A stretch of DNA of 64,000 nucleotides. Source: Gnetum montanum. Taxonomy: Eukaryota > Streptophyta > Gnetopsida > Gnetales > Gnetaceae. The stretch is taken from positions 401,109 through 465,108 of the forward strand of contig MNCI01033682.1 of NCBI GenBank assembly GCA_015680685.1. Direction: 5' to 3'. Positions 44,456-56,113 of this stretch are shown here, one piece after another (position 1 is the first letter of the stretch; every line of letters begins with the position of its first letter). The position numbers and the translations under genes were made by a program. The notes beneath the pieces were generated by a model that did not search any database, was not told the DNA's origin, and worked only from the letters and a program-made list of their open reading frames with translations.

Positions 44456-45510
44456 TACCTCAATCAAAGAAAGGATCTTAGTACATAGTGAAGTTCAAGA
44501 GTGAAGAAGAAGAGATGTAGTTATTCTCATTTGATGAAAAAAAAGAAAAATGGTCATGATTAGAGTCAAGAATAGTGGTTGTAGAAAAAGAGGTCATTTC
44601 CATCTAGTAAAAAAGATTCTTTAATGTTGAAAATTTTTTAGATTAAGTGGGATGTGGCTTCTTGTTGCATCTTCATGGAACTATCTATCCTCGTCTTGTT
44701 TGTCTATTATACTATAACATGGAGTTGCAAAGCAACAATAGATTCATTACTTCTATGCTTGACCATCATTTCACTATCACAACAAAGAAAATTAGTCAGC
44801 TATTGGATATGCCTATACAAGGCCTTTGCAAGTATATCATAGTGCATGTCATAGAAAATTATGTAGATAATATCAAGATGATGTAGCTTCTTTGTGAGTA
44901 AGATTTAAGTAAAGCTTTAAAGTGTGAGTTTCATTTAATTAGAAGAATTTTGATTATAAACTTTTTGCCAAAGAGTGGACATTATGATGAATTTCTAGTA
45001 GTGATTTTTTGGTCATCTTTTATATGGTAAGAAAAAGAAGGCTCAGTGGACCTCAATATATTTTTAGACCTTGGTTTTACATGTAGTAGAGAACTACCAT
45101 CTAAGTTTATCATCTGGTGCACTAGTTACTAGTTTAATTTAGTATCTACTTATACCAATTTTGGATAATGACTGAGGTATAAGGGCTAAAGTATCAGCTC
45201 TATGATGAAGCTACACTTTGGTAAATAAACTTGATAGGGTTTCTTAAGCACATTCCACCATCATGATCTAAAAGGGAAAGAAGAAGACAATAGCTAATCT
45301 CTTCAGGGTAAGATGATTGAGATTGTAAATGCCATGAAACAAAGGTCAAGCCAACAACTTTGTCACCAAAAGTATATGATCAAAAAGCTCAAAGAGATAG
45401 GTTCCATTGTTGATTTTGAATTTAATGCTAGTGTGGAAGTTTCATCTAACATTGAAGAAAGTGATGAAGAAGTAGAGATAGATTTCAAGACCTTCGAAGA
45501 GGAGAAGTAG
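44456..45510 (+). pseudogene. Copia A env-like ORF (plant transposon protein domain, broken)
   Basis: After a start near 44453 (MVPQSKKGS) an acidic stretch leads to FLLHLHGTIYPRLVCLLYYNMEL ... ITTKKISQLLDMP (44650-44820), matching the region that in SIRE-like and Athila env-like ORFs reads ..IYP.LV..FY.N. and I..LL..P. Further blocks LPKSGHYDEF (44964-44995) and a final acidic frame (45313-45510, ending EEEK) follow. Stops separate the parts. No signal peptide or membrane segment is preserved. Role in the living element is unknown. Confidence 0.55.
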
Positions 45511-46285
45511 GCTAGACCAAGTGGTGCTATGGTATTCGAGCTAGGGGAGGAGGATTAATTAGTTTAGCCTTATCTTTTGTGATCCTCCCTTGGTTTTTTT
45601 GTTCTCCCATATACTTATCAATTCTTATTGCCTTCTCTTATGAAAAGCCTTGATTTGTTAGTTTTGGGATACACCTTAGGTGTTTGTGATAGATGAAAAA
45701 AATTTAAAAATTATGAAAAGTTTTGGAGTTGACTTTAAATTTCTATTAATATATAATTCTATTATTATCTATATTCTATTACTTCATGATGCTTCCTTTC
45801 ATTTGTTTCATTTAAAATTCATTAATAATGCTATGTTTCTTCCATAATTTTCTTTGACATCTAAATACATATATTGAGATGTTTGTAAGTATTTTATGGC
45901 TATACAAGAACATTACCACTAAGCTTTACATGTTCTATTATTTTCTTGCAAGGATACTATGGTATTTATATGATGTTTTTGATGTATCATACTATCTATT
46001 TCATTGGTTATAGGGATATCATTCTCTTTACATACTTTGCATTAGGCTATTGGATATTTTATGATGCTCACTACTATTTGTCATTAATTTCCTTTTTAGT
46101 TTGGTTTATTATGCTTAGCTAGGTCATTATGATTAATTTATTTAGTTCCTTAAATATATCAATAATTCTTGCTATTTTGCTAAGTTGTGCTTTAACTTCG
46201 TTGTGTTAATCTATATTGAACCCCTTTACAAGAACTTGTTGGTGCCTTAATAGATATTTTTTGTTTATCTTCTTATAGACTTGAA
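45511..46285 (+). other. Copia A non-coding stretch before the polypurine tract
   Basis: AT-rich, no domain recognised. It ends in the A/G-rich tract at 46286-46302. Confidence 0.5.
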
Positions 46286-46302
46286 ATAAAAAAGGGGGGG
46301 AG
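46286..46302 (+). other. Copia A polypurine tract
   Basis: AAATAAAAAAGGGGGGGGA just upstream of the presumed LTR start at about 46303. Long A-then-G tracts are usual at this place in copia elements. Confidence 0.65.
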
Positions 46303-47900
46303 ATCATTATTATTATTTCTCAGTACATTTCTACTAAGTTAGGATGATTAGGATATTTTGCTTAGTTAGGACAAGTGAATTTGATAGGATAAGTAATTTT
46401 GATTTGATGTTCAAATGAGTGCTATATGTTCGTTCTTTTTTATGCTCAATGATAACCTTGATTAATGACCAGTTGATCTTTTTTCATATTATTTTTGAAA
46501 GTCATAAGATTAGAGGTAGTCTAAGTTAAGTAGGAATTCTCATGCCTATTTTTTTGTCTTTAGTTTGGGAGTGCTCAAATTAAGGTTTTTCATGTATAAA
46601 TAGAAAAAGATTATTAGCCAAAATGCACCATTTGGAATTATGAAAATTTGTGCTTATGGTGATTAAAGTCAATTCATGATTCAAAGATAATTTTTGCAAA
46701 GAACACTTGTTCAATTAACTAATTTATGAATAGGTTGATCGACCTACAAACAAATCAAAGTTGCAGAGATGAAAATTACACCCTTGTTCATTGACCAATC
46801 TTTAAATAGATCGATTGATCTACATATAGACTAGAGTTGCAAATATAAAAATTACCTACTTATTTGAATGACCTACTTAATAAGTTGATCTATTGAATCC
46901 ATAGATCAACTAACCTTTAGCTAGGTTAATCATATCGAGTTGCAAGTAGAAATGACTGAAAAAATATACACATTAGATTGATTATCCTTGTCATAGGTTG
47001 ATCATCCTATAGGTAAAATATCAAAGAAAAGAAAATGTGCACTTATTAGGTCAACTATACATCAGATAGGTTGACCTATTAGATCCTTAGGTTGACTTAT
47101 CATTACATCATGAACAAAAAATAGTATTTTTGAAAAAAAATGTAGACATAACTGTTGAATAACCATTTGTGAAAAGTACATAAAAAGGCATTATCGAATT
47201 ATGATATGAGAAGTTGATGAAGGAAGAGAAAGTCAAGGCCTATTCATCTTTAGATATCCTTTTTGTAATACCTATGTGAAGAGGGTTGGTTGATCCATGA
47301 AGAGATCAAGTTTGTGCTTTCTATGATTACTTCCTTATTTGCCTCTTCTTGATCTCTATGCTACTTATGGATGAATTTGATATATTGAGATCCATGTACA
47401 TCATCTAAACTCTAGAGAACCCTTAATATTATTAATGCATGTGGATTAACTTTGAATTTTATACAAAGGAGACTAAAAACTCATAAACTAGCATTAATGA
47501 AAGATTGACAACTTGTCAACCAATGTTGAAGACTTTGCTTGAAGGTGAATGAAACTAGGGGAAGAAAAGGTTTTTACACCCCTATGAGTGGACTAGGTGA
47601 ATCCAAACCACTATAAACTTGGTATGTTATTTTTGTGTTTTTGCTCTTTATTTTCATTTGTTATTTGTACATTATATCATTGATTCATGCACACTTGCTA
47701 TGATTCTTGCACACTGGCTATGATTCTTTGATCAATCATTGTATAAAGGATTGTTAAGCTTTGTTTCATCAATTGTGATATGTTGCATGTGTTGTGGAAA
47801 GAATCATCATAATGAGTAGAAACCAACACAGCCTACACAAAATTGAGCCAAGCAATTCATGGCCACTAAATGATCTAGGAAAAACTAACCTTTCAAAAAC
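46303..47900 (+). repeat. Copia A 3' LTR with degenerate tandem repeats
   Basis: Runs from the polypurine tract. The upstream part (46730-47110) has three or four diverged repeats of 75-105 bp, each with GGTTGATC or GGTTGACC and AGTTGC. A weak TATA-like ACATAAAAAGG follows near 47179. GTGGACTAGGTGAATCC and ACCACTATAAACTTGG near 47590-47625 resemble the R/U5 end of SIRE-type LTRs. The 5' LTR is absent, so ends are not proven. Confidence 0.45.
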
Positions 47901-48600
47901 TCTTTCTCATATCGAAAGGGACTTGGGGATTGAAGGATAAATCTAGCAATTTGAGTTTGAAATTTTACCAACATGAGCAAATAACTAGGAAGGGATTATG
48001 CACATGTAAAAAATACCTTGTAAATAACATCTAAGTGCAAAGAAAATGTAGCATAATATTGAAGCCCGATTGACAATGAAAGTGTTTGAAATAACATTGA
48101 AAGAGAATAAATCTATCAATGAACGCATGCAAGCCAAGAAGAAAAATGCGAATAAAACAAATCTGAAGCAGATCTAGGAAAAACCAAAAACAAAAAAATC
48201 TAAGAATGGAAAATCCTAGATTTATAAGAAAAGATAAAGAAACATACAAAAGTGTATTCCTAGAGGTGTACTAGAGACTATAGTAGTCTAACAAGGAGTT
48301 GTGTTACCTCATTCTTACTCCAATGAGTGTACTAGTGAAAATAAAATAGGAATGAAAGTAGATCCAATAGTTGAGAAACATAGGAGGAAATCATGTCAAT
48401 GTGTTGATTTGATTCTCAATGAATCTTTGCATCTTAAGAGGACAACAAGAAAGGGCTATAATATGTTAGTAGGGGAGATAGAAAAAAGTAAAAGAGAGCT
48501 AAAATGAGTAGCAAACCTCTTGAAAGAAAAGCATTGATAAACTCTGTCTCAAAAGATGAAGTAAAAGTGAGGTGGTTATAGATGCCAACTCTTTACATTG
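47901..48600. other. AT-rich stretch, no gene seen
   Basis: No family frames. If the TATA at 48614-48621 is used on the minus strand, this would be transcribed leader or R/U5 of an unknown LTR. Confidence 0.4.
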
Positions 48601-48613
48601 AAAGATATTCTCC

Positions 48614-48621
48614 TATATATA
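48614..48621 (-). promoter_or_regulatory. TATA box downstream of the doublet array
   Basis: TATATATA inside CCTATATATAGG. On the minus strand it follows the hexamer array at 49133-48755 after 133 bp. The palindromic context means orientation rests on the array. Confidence 0.4.
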
Positions 48622-48740
48622 GGGTGAAAATTCCTTATAGATTATGTAGAAATGATGTAGTGGAATCCGTAGAATATTCTAAAAGCTTATGGAAGATTCT
48701 AGATAAGATAAATGACAATGAATGTAAAGTTTTGAAGTTT

Positions 48741-49133
48741 AACATTGAAAGTTAGACATAAGACATTGAAGGTTAGGGATGAAATTTGACATTAGACATT
48801 AAAGTCAAGTTCAACATGAGAAATTACAAGTTTTGACACGGGACATCAAAACTAATTTGATGTGAAATGTCAAAAGTCAATGATAGAAGCTACTGTCAGA
48901 TGTCAAAGATGAAATTGGTGTTGGATGTTAAAAATTTAACACACGACATTGAAAGTAAATTTAACATTAAATGTCAAAGCTGTAGATGAAAAGTGATGCT
49001 AAACATTAAAAGTTTGATGCATGACATCAAAAATCTATTTGGAGATTTGATGTTAGATGTCGAAGAGAAGATTGATGTAAGACATCAAAAAGTTGACATG
49101 AGATGTTAAAATTGAATTCCAATGTTGCACATC
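48741..49133. repeat. Array of 14 hexamer doublets with 7-bp offset
   Basis: RAYRTY-type hexamers (GACATC, GATGTC, AACATT, GATGTT and one-base variants) occur in pairs whose starts are exactly 7 bp apart: 48755/62, 48788/95, 48835/42, 48859/66, 48892/99, 48917/24, 48938/45, 48963/70, 48995/49002, 49016/23, 49049/56, 49074/81, 49095/102, 49121/28. From 48892 the pair-to-pair steps are mostly 21, 25 and 32-33. An extra AACATT lies at 48741, 14 bp before the first pair. Seven is half the 14-bp step of the Athila-like LTR grids. Confidence 0.7.
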
Positions 49134-50300
49134 AATACTGAAGTAGAATCAAGATCGACGCTGGAATTAACATTGGATTGCAAAACTAAGTTTATCCAAG
49201 TCTCTAACTTAAACTTAAGAAAGCCAAAGTGGATACAACATTATTCCCTCTTAATGGATACTATTGAAAAGATAAAGAAGAATTCATTGGGAAAAGACAC
49301 AAGATGATAAGTGCCTACAAGAGGATTCAATGGAGCGGCAAAAAAATAGGGGAGAAAGTCTAGGATATGACTGATATACGTAAAGTGAAGTGTTATGCTA
49401 ATAAAGTGGGGCATGGCTATATCCCAAGAAGTGCATAGAAATATGAATAAAGTGATTCTTGATCCACTCAATTCTCTCATTCACACCCTCACTAGAGTAA
49501 ATTAGAGATACTCATTAGGCCTCATTAATGTAGAGCAAAAAAATAAGAAGGGATAAAGAAAGAAAGGGAGCTAGTGGAAAACAAAAAGAGGAAATAATAC
49601 AAAAAAGGAAAGCATATTAGGGAAAACACTAATACACCAATGGTGGGGTGTTGTGTCAAAAAAGCGAAACATGGCTAAATCCCTAGAGCCAACCTCTCCC
49701 TTGCCTCAGTTATATGTAGATTTTACAATCCTTACATCACTCTACATTCAACACTCCCTTACTACATCAAGGAAGAGACACTCGTTCAACCTCAATAATG
49801 CAAAATATAGAGAGGAATGGAAATAGATGAGGAGAGGATTGAGAAGAAGAAATAAATATAGTACATGAAGAGTAGAATATGAAAGAAGAAAGCAAAAAGA
49901 AAGGAGAGAAAAGAGGATATCACCCATGCTACAAAAGTGGGGCATAGATAAATCCTACACACTATATCACAGAAAACAATGTCATGTACTTAAACAAAGT
50001 AGTCCCTCCCTATTCTACTCAATAATACACTTCATCACACACTCACATGAAGCAATGAGATATCAAGTTACTCAAAAATCTCATTGGTTGTGTAGAGCAC
50101 GTAAAGTAAAATAGAATAGATAGTATAGGAAAATAGGAAGAAAATAGCTAGAGAAATAGTAGAAAATAAGATAGAGAGAGGGAAAATAGCAAAATTAGCT
50201 CGAAGAAAAAATAGAATCTAGAAAAAACCTATTATCTCAACATAGTAGATAGCAAACTGTTGTTGGAAGAACACTCGTTTGGTCTTAGTCACATAGTAAG
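49134..50300. repeat. About 265-bp tandem repeats, three to four diverged copies
   Basis: A block GTGGGGCATGG-TATATCCC recurs near 49411, 49671 and 49942 (steps about 259 and 271), each followed by TCTCTCAT/CTCCC-rich text, a short tract like AAGAGACACTCGTTCAACCTC-ATAATG and then a long A/G-rich tract. No coding content. Confidence 0.65.
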
Positions 50301-51083
50301 TTTAGTGCTATAATATGGTTACTAGTAGTAGTGCTTGAGAAAAATCCTATTGATAGGATCTAGAAATTGATGTCCTTCTAGATTAGATAGGATATATGTG
50401 TCATTATGTAGAGACTAACTCACTAAGAAAGGGCCCTACTAGTTGGGAGAGAACTTTATATCTCTAAAGTATGGAAAATGGTGCAGTACCAAATCACCTT
50501 CATGGATCTCTTTTCTTAGGTACGATAGTGAATTTTTATGAATCATCCTATTCACCCCCTCTAAGGTACTTTTCTTGATCCACAAGTATAAATAAAGTGA
50601 TTATAGATATTGAAAAGTAGTCTAATTAAGCATGAAGTTTACGAAATAAGAAGGTCTTTATCCAAAATATGGATATTAATTTTAGTACTAAGTTTACAAT
50701 GTGTGCCTTTGATTTAGAATGATGTATATGATGCATGTATTCTTTGAATTCAAGATAAAAATAATGATGTGATTTTTATGTTTAGTATGAGGTTTTCAAT
50801 GTATTTCTTAGATTTAAAATAAAGTATATAATGTATTCATTGGATTTAAAACTAATTTATGATGTGTCCCTTAGCTTTAGAATGATTTCATGAGGGGTGT
50901 CTTTATTGTAGAATCAAGTTAGAAGATATTATTAATGATGATACAAGTTATTAAAAAAATAACTAATAAAGATGATGATAAGCGATTCAAGATTTTTGGA
51001 TAAAAGGATGGCTATAACATTGGTTCTAGATCATTATTTGCTTATATTAGTCCTAATACAAGTGGTATCAATATCTCACTTTT
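50301..51083. other. Non-coding stretch with a repeat terminus
   Basis: At 50575-50550 (minus) the phrase CCTTAGAGGGGGTGAATAGG occurs with GATCAAGAA just before it, matching the start of the insert at 39641 in copia A. The rest is AT-rich. Confidence 0.45.
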
Positions 51084-51251
51084 TATCTAGATTGTAGATA
51101 ATACTAGTTATATAGTAGTCATAATACTTAGTTAAAATAGTTATAAATAGTTAATCATATGGTTGGTATTTATATTGATGAATGATCATCATCATTATTC
51201 TACTCTTGTCCCAAAAAAATGCAGTGGGCTACATGAGATATTTTTCATCAT
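51084..51251 (+). repeat. Inverted-repeat arm 1 (168 bp)
   Basis: Appears to be an exact reverse complement of 51538-51705 at every site I compared. Ends directly at n 51252. See the findings: most likely an assembly artefact. Confidence 0.85.
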
Positions 51252-51252
51252 N

Positions 51253-51421
51253 CTTAAAAGAGAAGAAACTAAAAATTAAAACTATCTCAGCATCCAAGTG
51301 CAGTATTTATAGGTAGATGCAGATGAGGTGACATCGAGTATCTGACATTGCTTACTAGCCTCGATGTTAGGTATGCAACATTAGGGCTCCGAAGTCAAGG
51401 CCACAAAAGGATAACTCATCA
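51253..51421 (-). repeat. E2 5' LTR, first part, in reversed orientation
   Basis: Reverse complement begins TGATGAGTTATCCTTTTGTG and follows the start of the 3' LTR (58506 on) to about 58722. It carries five hexamers (51391, 51377, 51363, 51344, 51330; steps 14, 14, 19, 14) against six in the 3' LTR. Confidence 0.8.
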
Positions 51422-51537
51422 ATCATTATTCCAAGAAAGTCACCAAAAAGAAGATCAAAGAATACATGTTAAAAAACAATTGATGATGATTTGAAAAAAC
51501 TACAAATAAACAAAGATCTATCTCTTCATTGAGGTAA

Positions 51538-51705
51538 ATGATGAAAAATATCTCATGTAGCCCACTGCATTTTTTTGGGACAAGAGTAGAATAATGATGA
51601 TGATCATTCATCAATATAAATACCAACCATATGATTAACTATTTATAACTATTTTAACTAAGTATTATGACTACTATATAACTAGTATTATCTACAATCT
51701 AGATA
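51538..51705 (-). repeat. Inverted-repeat arm 2 (168 bp)
   Basis: Reverse complement of 51084-51251; ends directly at n 51706. Confidence 0.85.
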
Positions 51706-51706
51706 A

Positions 51707-51973
51707 NGTTTTCATTATTCATTAGTTAAATCAATTTATTTCTTTCTGTCATTAAGAGTAGCATAGAATTAGGAACTACATCATATGCCTCACCTTGTAC
51801 TAAACCATATGTGACAAAGCTACCACTAGTCCAAGTGGGAAGACAATGAACTATGATCAAGGCATAACGATCTAGATGCCACAACTAGTTCCATCCACAA
51901 AATTCAACCGAATCATGTGTGAATGCCTTAGTGATTCATATGGTTGTGCGTAGGGGTACCTCACTACTCATCA
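51707..51973 (+). repeat. E2 5' LTR, last part
   Basis: Matches 59122-59389 of the 3' LTR and ends ACTCATCA. About 400 bp of LTR (equivalent to 58723-59121) are missing between the two parts at the n characters. Confidence 0.85.
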
Positions 51974-51974
51974 T

Positions 51975-51993
51975 TGGAACTGTTGCTAAGGAT
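51975..51993 (+). other. E2 primer-binding site (tRNA-Asp type)
   Basis: TGGAACTGTTGCTAAGGAT begins one base after the LTR end, matching E1 TGGCGTCGTTGCCAAGGAC at 14 of 19 positions. Confidence 0.8.
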
Positions 51994-52097
51994 GGTGCTA
52001 GTTATCTAGATTAGTTACATCATACAAAATCGCTATAAAAGTCTTAATGATATATCTTTTAGAACTATTAAATCACACACACCATAAACTAAGAACA

Positions 52098-54560
52098 ATG
52101 GCTCTCCCACATGACAATGATGATGCACTATATAGTGAACACATTAATTGGAGAACTAATGAGATATACAATGAAAAAGATTGGAGTGATCAACTTTATG
52201 TGGAGGTTTCTTATGACCATGACCACCTTGACAACACTCAAAGACTATATTCACCTAAGGTAGAAAATCTTAGAGGAGATGATGTAGGTCCTAGACTAGG
52301 GAAGGCCTCAAGGCCTAAGACCTCCATGAAACTTAGAAATAATAAATCAAGGGACCTCAAAGAACACCTTAGAAGCCATGGTGATTCTTCCAATTGCTCA
52401 TCTTCCGCTTTTCCTTCAATGTCTAGTTCTGATGAAGATGAATGTAGGTATAGACATAGAGCTCCATTAAAGGGTTAGACTAAAAATTGGAATCAAACCC
52501 ATGGGAAAAGTCAATGAAGTCACCATGAACATAGAAACTTCCCTCACAATTTGTTTGATGATGATGAACCCCTGTTGGCCACTACAAGCCTAATGCATAT
52601 CATAGAGGCTATTAAGATATCTCGTAGGCATCACAAACAATGTTGTTTACCCAAGCTTGACATGAATAATATTCCTAAGTTTGCATGAGGCTATGATTTA
52701 GATCTACAACATCATTTACAAGCCTTCCATGATGCCTGTGCTTTCTATAACATTGAAAGTGGATGCAAAAAGCTTAAGCTCTTTCCTAGGACACTAATTG
52801 ATAGAGCCCAATTGTGGTATAGATCATTGAGATCAAACTCAATCTGTTGATGGTCTATAATGTTGGAACTTTTCAATGAGAAATACCAAACCTATACAAG
52901 AATTTCCAATTTGAGGAGACAAATCCAAGAGTGGAAACAAGAACAACATGAACCCTTGGATATGGCCTTAGATAGAGATTATTCCTTACTGAATCAATGC
53001 CAAAGCCAAGGTTTCTCCAAGGAAGAGTAACTTTATCACATCATAGATGGGCTTCGTAATGAAACAAGGGTGACTCTTGGGATGTATGCCCTAGGGAAAT
53101 TATACGAGCTCTAAGATCATCAAGTAAAAGTGATAATAAGGCATGTGGCAAGAGAAGAAGGAGAGATTTGCAAGTGGGAGAATGTTGAGAAACATCAATG
53201 GAACCCAACTCTTCAATCAAAAGATATCCAAATTTATGGTAAGGAGAATGAAACTACTCTTGATAAGGTGATTCTACAAGAAACTTTGCTGATAAATAAG
53301 TTTATTGCTAATCTAGAAGCAAAGTTTAATAGGATGTCTGAATGGATTAATGAAAGTGTCACGACTATTATCGAGATGGTTAGGGAGAAGATCATGCAAA
53401 ATAAGCTAGGCAATCACAATAAATAGAGGACATAGAACCAAGAAATAGTTAGAAACACTTTTCGACAGATGAGAAAAGTGGCTAACGAAAGTGAGGCTAA
53501 AGACTCCACCACGAACAAAGATGATGGATGCAACCTATGCATATATGAACATCCAAAGGCAAATGCCCTATATTGTTACATCTATAGGAGTATTGGGCAA
53601 GTGCTTTAAATTCAAAGTTTGTGCAAAAGCACATGCTCGGGAGACTTCCTCTCCCACAAGGTAATTTTAGACAGTCCCACAATTGATCCTACCATCCTAG
53701 AGGGACTTATTACTAGCCTCAACATGATCCTCAACTGTAGTGGCAACAACCATAGTCATGGGGGAGGCCATCACCGAATCAACCATATCTGTCAAAATTG
53801 CATGGCTATTATGTTCAACACCTTATTTCTCCAAATAGTTCTACATCCCCTACTTCTAATTGCCACTACCACTCTCTCTAATACCATCAATACATGACAT
53901 CCCCTAAAGGATCACCACCTCGCACCTCTTAGCATCCAACTAACCCTCAACATTCTCACAATTCACCTCCTTACATGTCATTGTCTGCATCTCAAGAAGG
54001 CTGAGCACCACAATATCAACAAACAAGTGCCACTTATGCTACAAATGTGCATAGACATGCTAACACCAATGGGTCTCAATCAAAATGTCAGAAATGTCCC
54101 TTTTGGACAAAAGGCCATAAGCCTAAGCAATCCATGCATGAACCCACTACATCTAATGAACCAGCACAATGCCAATATGGTGCACCACCTTCCTTGCCTC
54201 CACCAACATCCTCCGACCATACACAAAGGCCACCACTTATTAGTACTCCAATTCCACATCCAACCAATGAATCTACACACGTGGGATGACAAATAAATCC
54301 ATGCATACCATATTATGATCAAGGGTGCAATCGTGGGCTAGTCATCCATAATGTTAACAAATCTTATATCCTAACCCAGCATACATATAACCATTAGGTG
54401 TGTGACCAAAAATTTTTCTACCTAGCCACCACACCACCAATAAGCACCTAGTGGCTAGGGCATGAAGGGTTCCCAATGTTTCATACATGCATGGATCCTC
54501 TTCATCCACTTATTAATTCTAGCCACGACCAAATGTTTAGTCATGAGGATTATCCCCCAT
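52098..54560 (+). pseudogene. E2 gag (broken)
   Basis: The first 143-codon frame (ATG at 52047 or, better placed, 52098: MALPHDNDD) is hydrophilic. It is followed by a retrotrans-gag region in other frames: LPKLDMNNIPKFA, LQAFHDACAFYNIE, LFPRTLIDRAQLWYRSL (52780-52840) and QEQHEPLDMALDRDY. A further frame (53130-53426) is helical (NKFIANLEAKFNRMSEWI). The zinc-knuckle-like motif CNLCIYEHPKANALYC (53530-53577) matches E1 CGVCQYEHPKGC. A Pro/His-rich tail extends to about 54300, again like E1. Several stops. Confidence 0.75.
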
Positions 54561-55855
54561 TGTAATCTTCTAGATTTTTAAGTGCTTTTTATCTTTTTTT
54601 TTTTACAGTTTTTTATCGTTTTTCTACTTTTTTCTAGTTGTCAATTTAATCTTCATTGTATGTAATCTCGCTATTGATCATGTTGCCCCAATGAGGCGAG
54701 GTTTTTTCTCTATGTTGTTGAGTCATAAGGGACTGATCATTTAGACATTAAGGCCATAACATCCATTCACCCATTCCATTAATAAAACGTTCTTTTCGTA
54801 GTCATAATGGTAATCTTTTTCATCCTCCAACCTATTAATAAGTCTATAATCATTGTGTCTAGATAGAAGAGTGCAGAACCAAGGGGGAGTGTAAGGGGTG
54901 TGACATCAAGGGGATTTTTGGATTCTCTTTGGTTACCTCTGTATGTTTTATTATGTTGCTGAGGTTGTAATAATATCCTTGTAGATCTAACAGAAAATGG
55001 GAGTAAGAGCAACTTAAAATAGCACTGAATAAGCTTTTGTGGGTCCCACTGGAAAGACATGTACCCATGCCTAAAGGTTGGCAACTTCTCAGAACATCAA
55101 AAAAAANAAAACAACAACAACAACAACAATAATTATGCCATAATAACGCTTCTTCCTTGAACAAAACACTAAGTGATATTACTCCTTGCGACTTTGATAG
55201 TCTTATGGTTGTTTGTCATTGGGATGAAATGATGTGGTGTCACTAAAAGGTGGTTTGGAATGGGTTTGAATCTTGGACAGATGAACACATGGTTATTTAA
55301 CCATTAATAACACATAAGGTTTCATTGTGATCATGGTACAACACCTCATGTCCCGATTTCTATGATTCCTTCTACAGTCCATCTCATGTTGTTGTTCAGA
55401 TGCTCATAACTTGTGGTTTTGTGTAACCTAGGGTTATTATCTCAATTTGGTGGCTTTAACATATGTGTTTTGTTTCACAGGTATGCATTGCATTCAACTC
55501 CTCTAGTGCCTATGGACATTATAACCATGGTTACACAAGGGCATCATAGGCTAGAGCTTGCTTTGGGGAGGATCCACTTGTGTAACTCTTGTGACTTGTA
55601 CTTGTTGAATGTGACCACATCATCGTCCACCTTCCAAGTGCTCAATTTATCACATTTTATTATTTCCCTTATCATGAAACTCAATTTTCCCATATCAAGC
55701 CTTCAACGCCCTTTTTCTTGCTCATTCTCATACTTTTCATGTCGATGACTTCACCCTATCCTACTTTTGGTGCCTTCAATTATTTTCCACTTATCCAAAA
55801 TGAAAAATTTAACTTTCAACCTTTCAATCAATCCAAAAGCTTTAGTTTGCATGTT
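54561..55855 (+). other. E2 non-coding stretch
   Basis: No pol domains. Includes a simple (CAA)n tract with the n at 55107, and the conserved G-rich box at 55556-55579. Confidence 0.6.
55556..55579 (+). other. Conserved G-rich box (secondary polypurine candidate)
   Basis: GCTTGCTTTGGGGAGGATCC then ACTT. Counterparts at 9456-9435 (E1) and 63877-63856 (E3). Confidence 0.5.
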
Positions 55856-55890
55856 TATTAGCCCCATAAAAATTGAAATTTTTGGATGTC

Positions 55891-55932
55891 GACGTCATGT
55901 ACCCGACGTCAAGTCTAAAAAAGGTATATATA
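55891..55932 (+). promoter_or_regulatory. E2 internal promoter: two GACGTC hexamers 14 bp apart plus TATATATA
   Basis: GACGTC at 55891-55896 and 55905-55910 (step 14), then TATATATA at 55925-55932, 14 bases after the second hexamer. The accessory ORF start lies 579 bp downstream. E1 has the same arrangement with GTCGAC-type hexamers and a 15-base gap. The E2 hexamers are the type used in the E2 LTR. Confidence 0.7.
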
Positions 55933-56113
55933 GTTGACCCTCACACAACGTGAACTTCATTTCTCTCATTTGCTACTAGGGGAGTTGTTGAAATTTTTTC
56001 TTACGACTTAGAGCTCTGTGCCTCCATCTTCCACTTGCAATATCTAGCTCTCTAATGTTTTGGTTTTCGTGTTGTTCGAATCTTTCTAAACCTGGAGTGT
56101 TCAACTTAGTCAT

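Larger units (their letters stand above)
38711..47900 (+). mobile_element. Copia element A, Maximus/SIRE type, 5' truncated
   Basis: Plus strand: gag with two zinc knuckles separated by a coiled-coil stretch, protease, integrase, RT, RNase H, env-like ORF, polypurine tract (46286-46302) and a 3' LTR from about 46303. Two zinc knuckles and a downstream env-like ORF are features of the Maximus/SIRE lineage. The 5' LTR and start of gag are missing: the element begins exactly at the right end of copia B. An unrelated segment (about 39641-40740) interrupts gag. The LTR 3' end is not fixed and may lie anywhere from 47600 to 47900. Confidence 0.7.

Noticed and set aside
46730-47110. GGTTGATC-type repeats of the copia A LTR as another member of the 14-bp grid system
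   Set aside because: The steps are about 75-105 bp and irregular, and no 7/14-bp grid is visible.
51084-51705. Long perfect inverted repeat as a MITE, hairpin or small-RNA locus
   Set aside because: Both arms stop at n characters and the block between them holds an LTR start in reverse, so a flipped contig explains it better.
54047-54322. Overlapping Pro/His-rich and Trp/Cys-rich frames on both strands
   Set aside because: The plus-strand text is the gag C-terminal tail of E2; the minus frames are its shadow.
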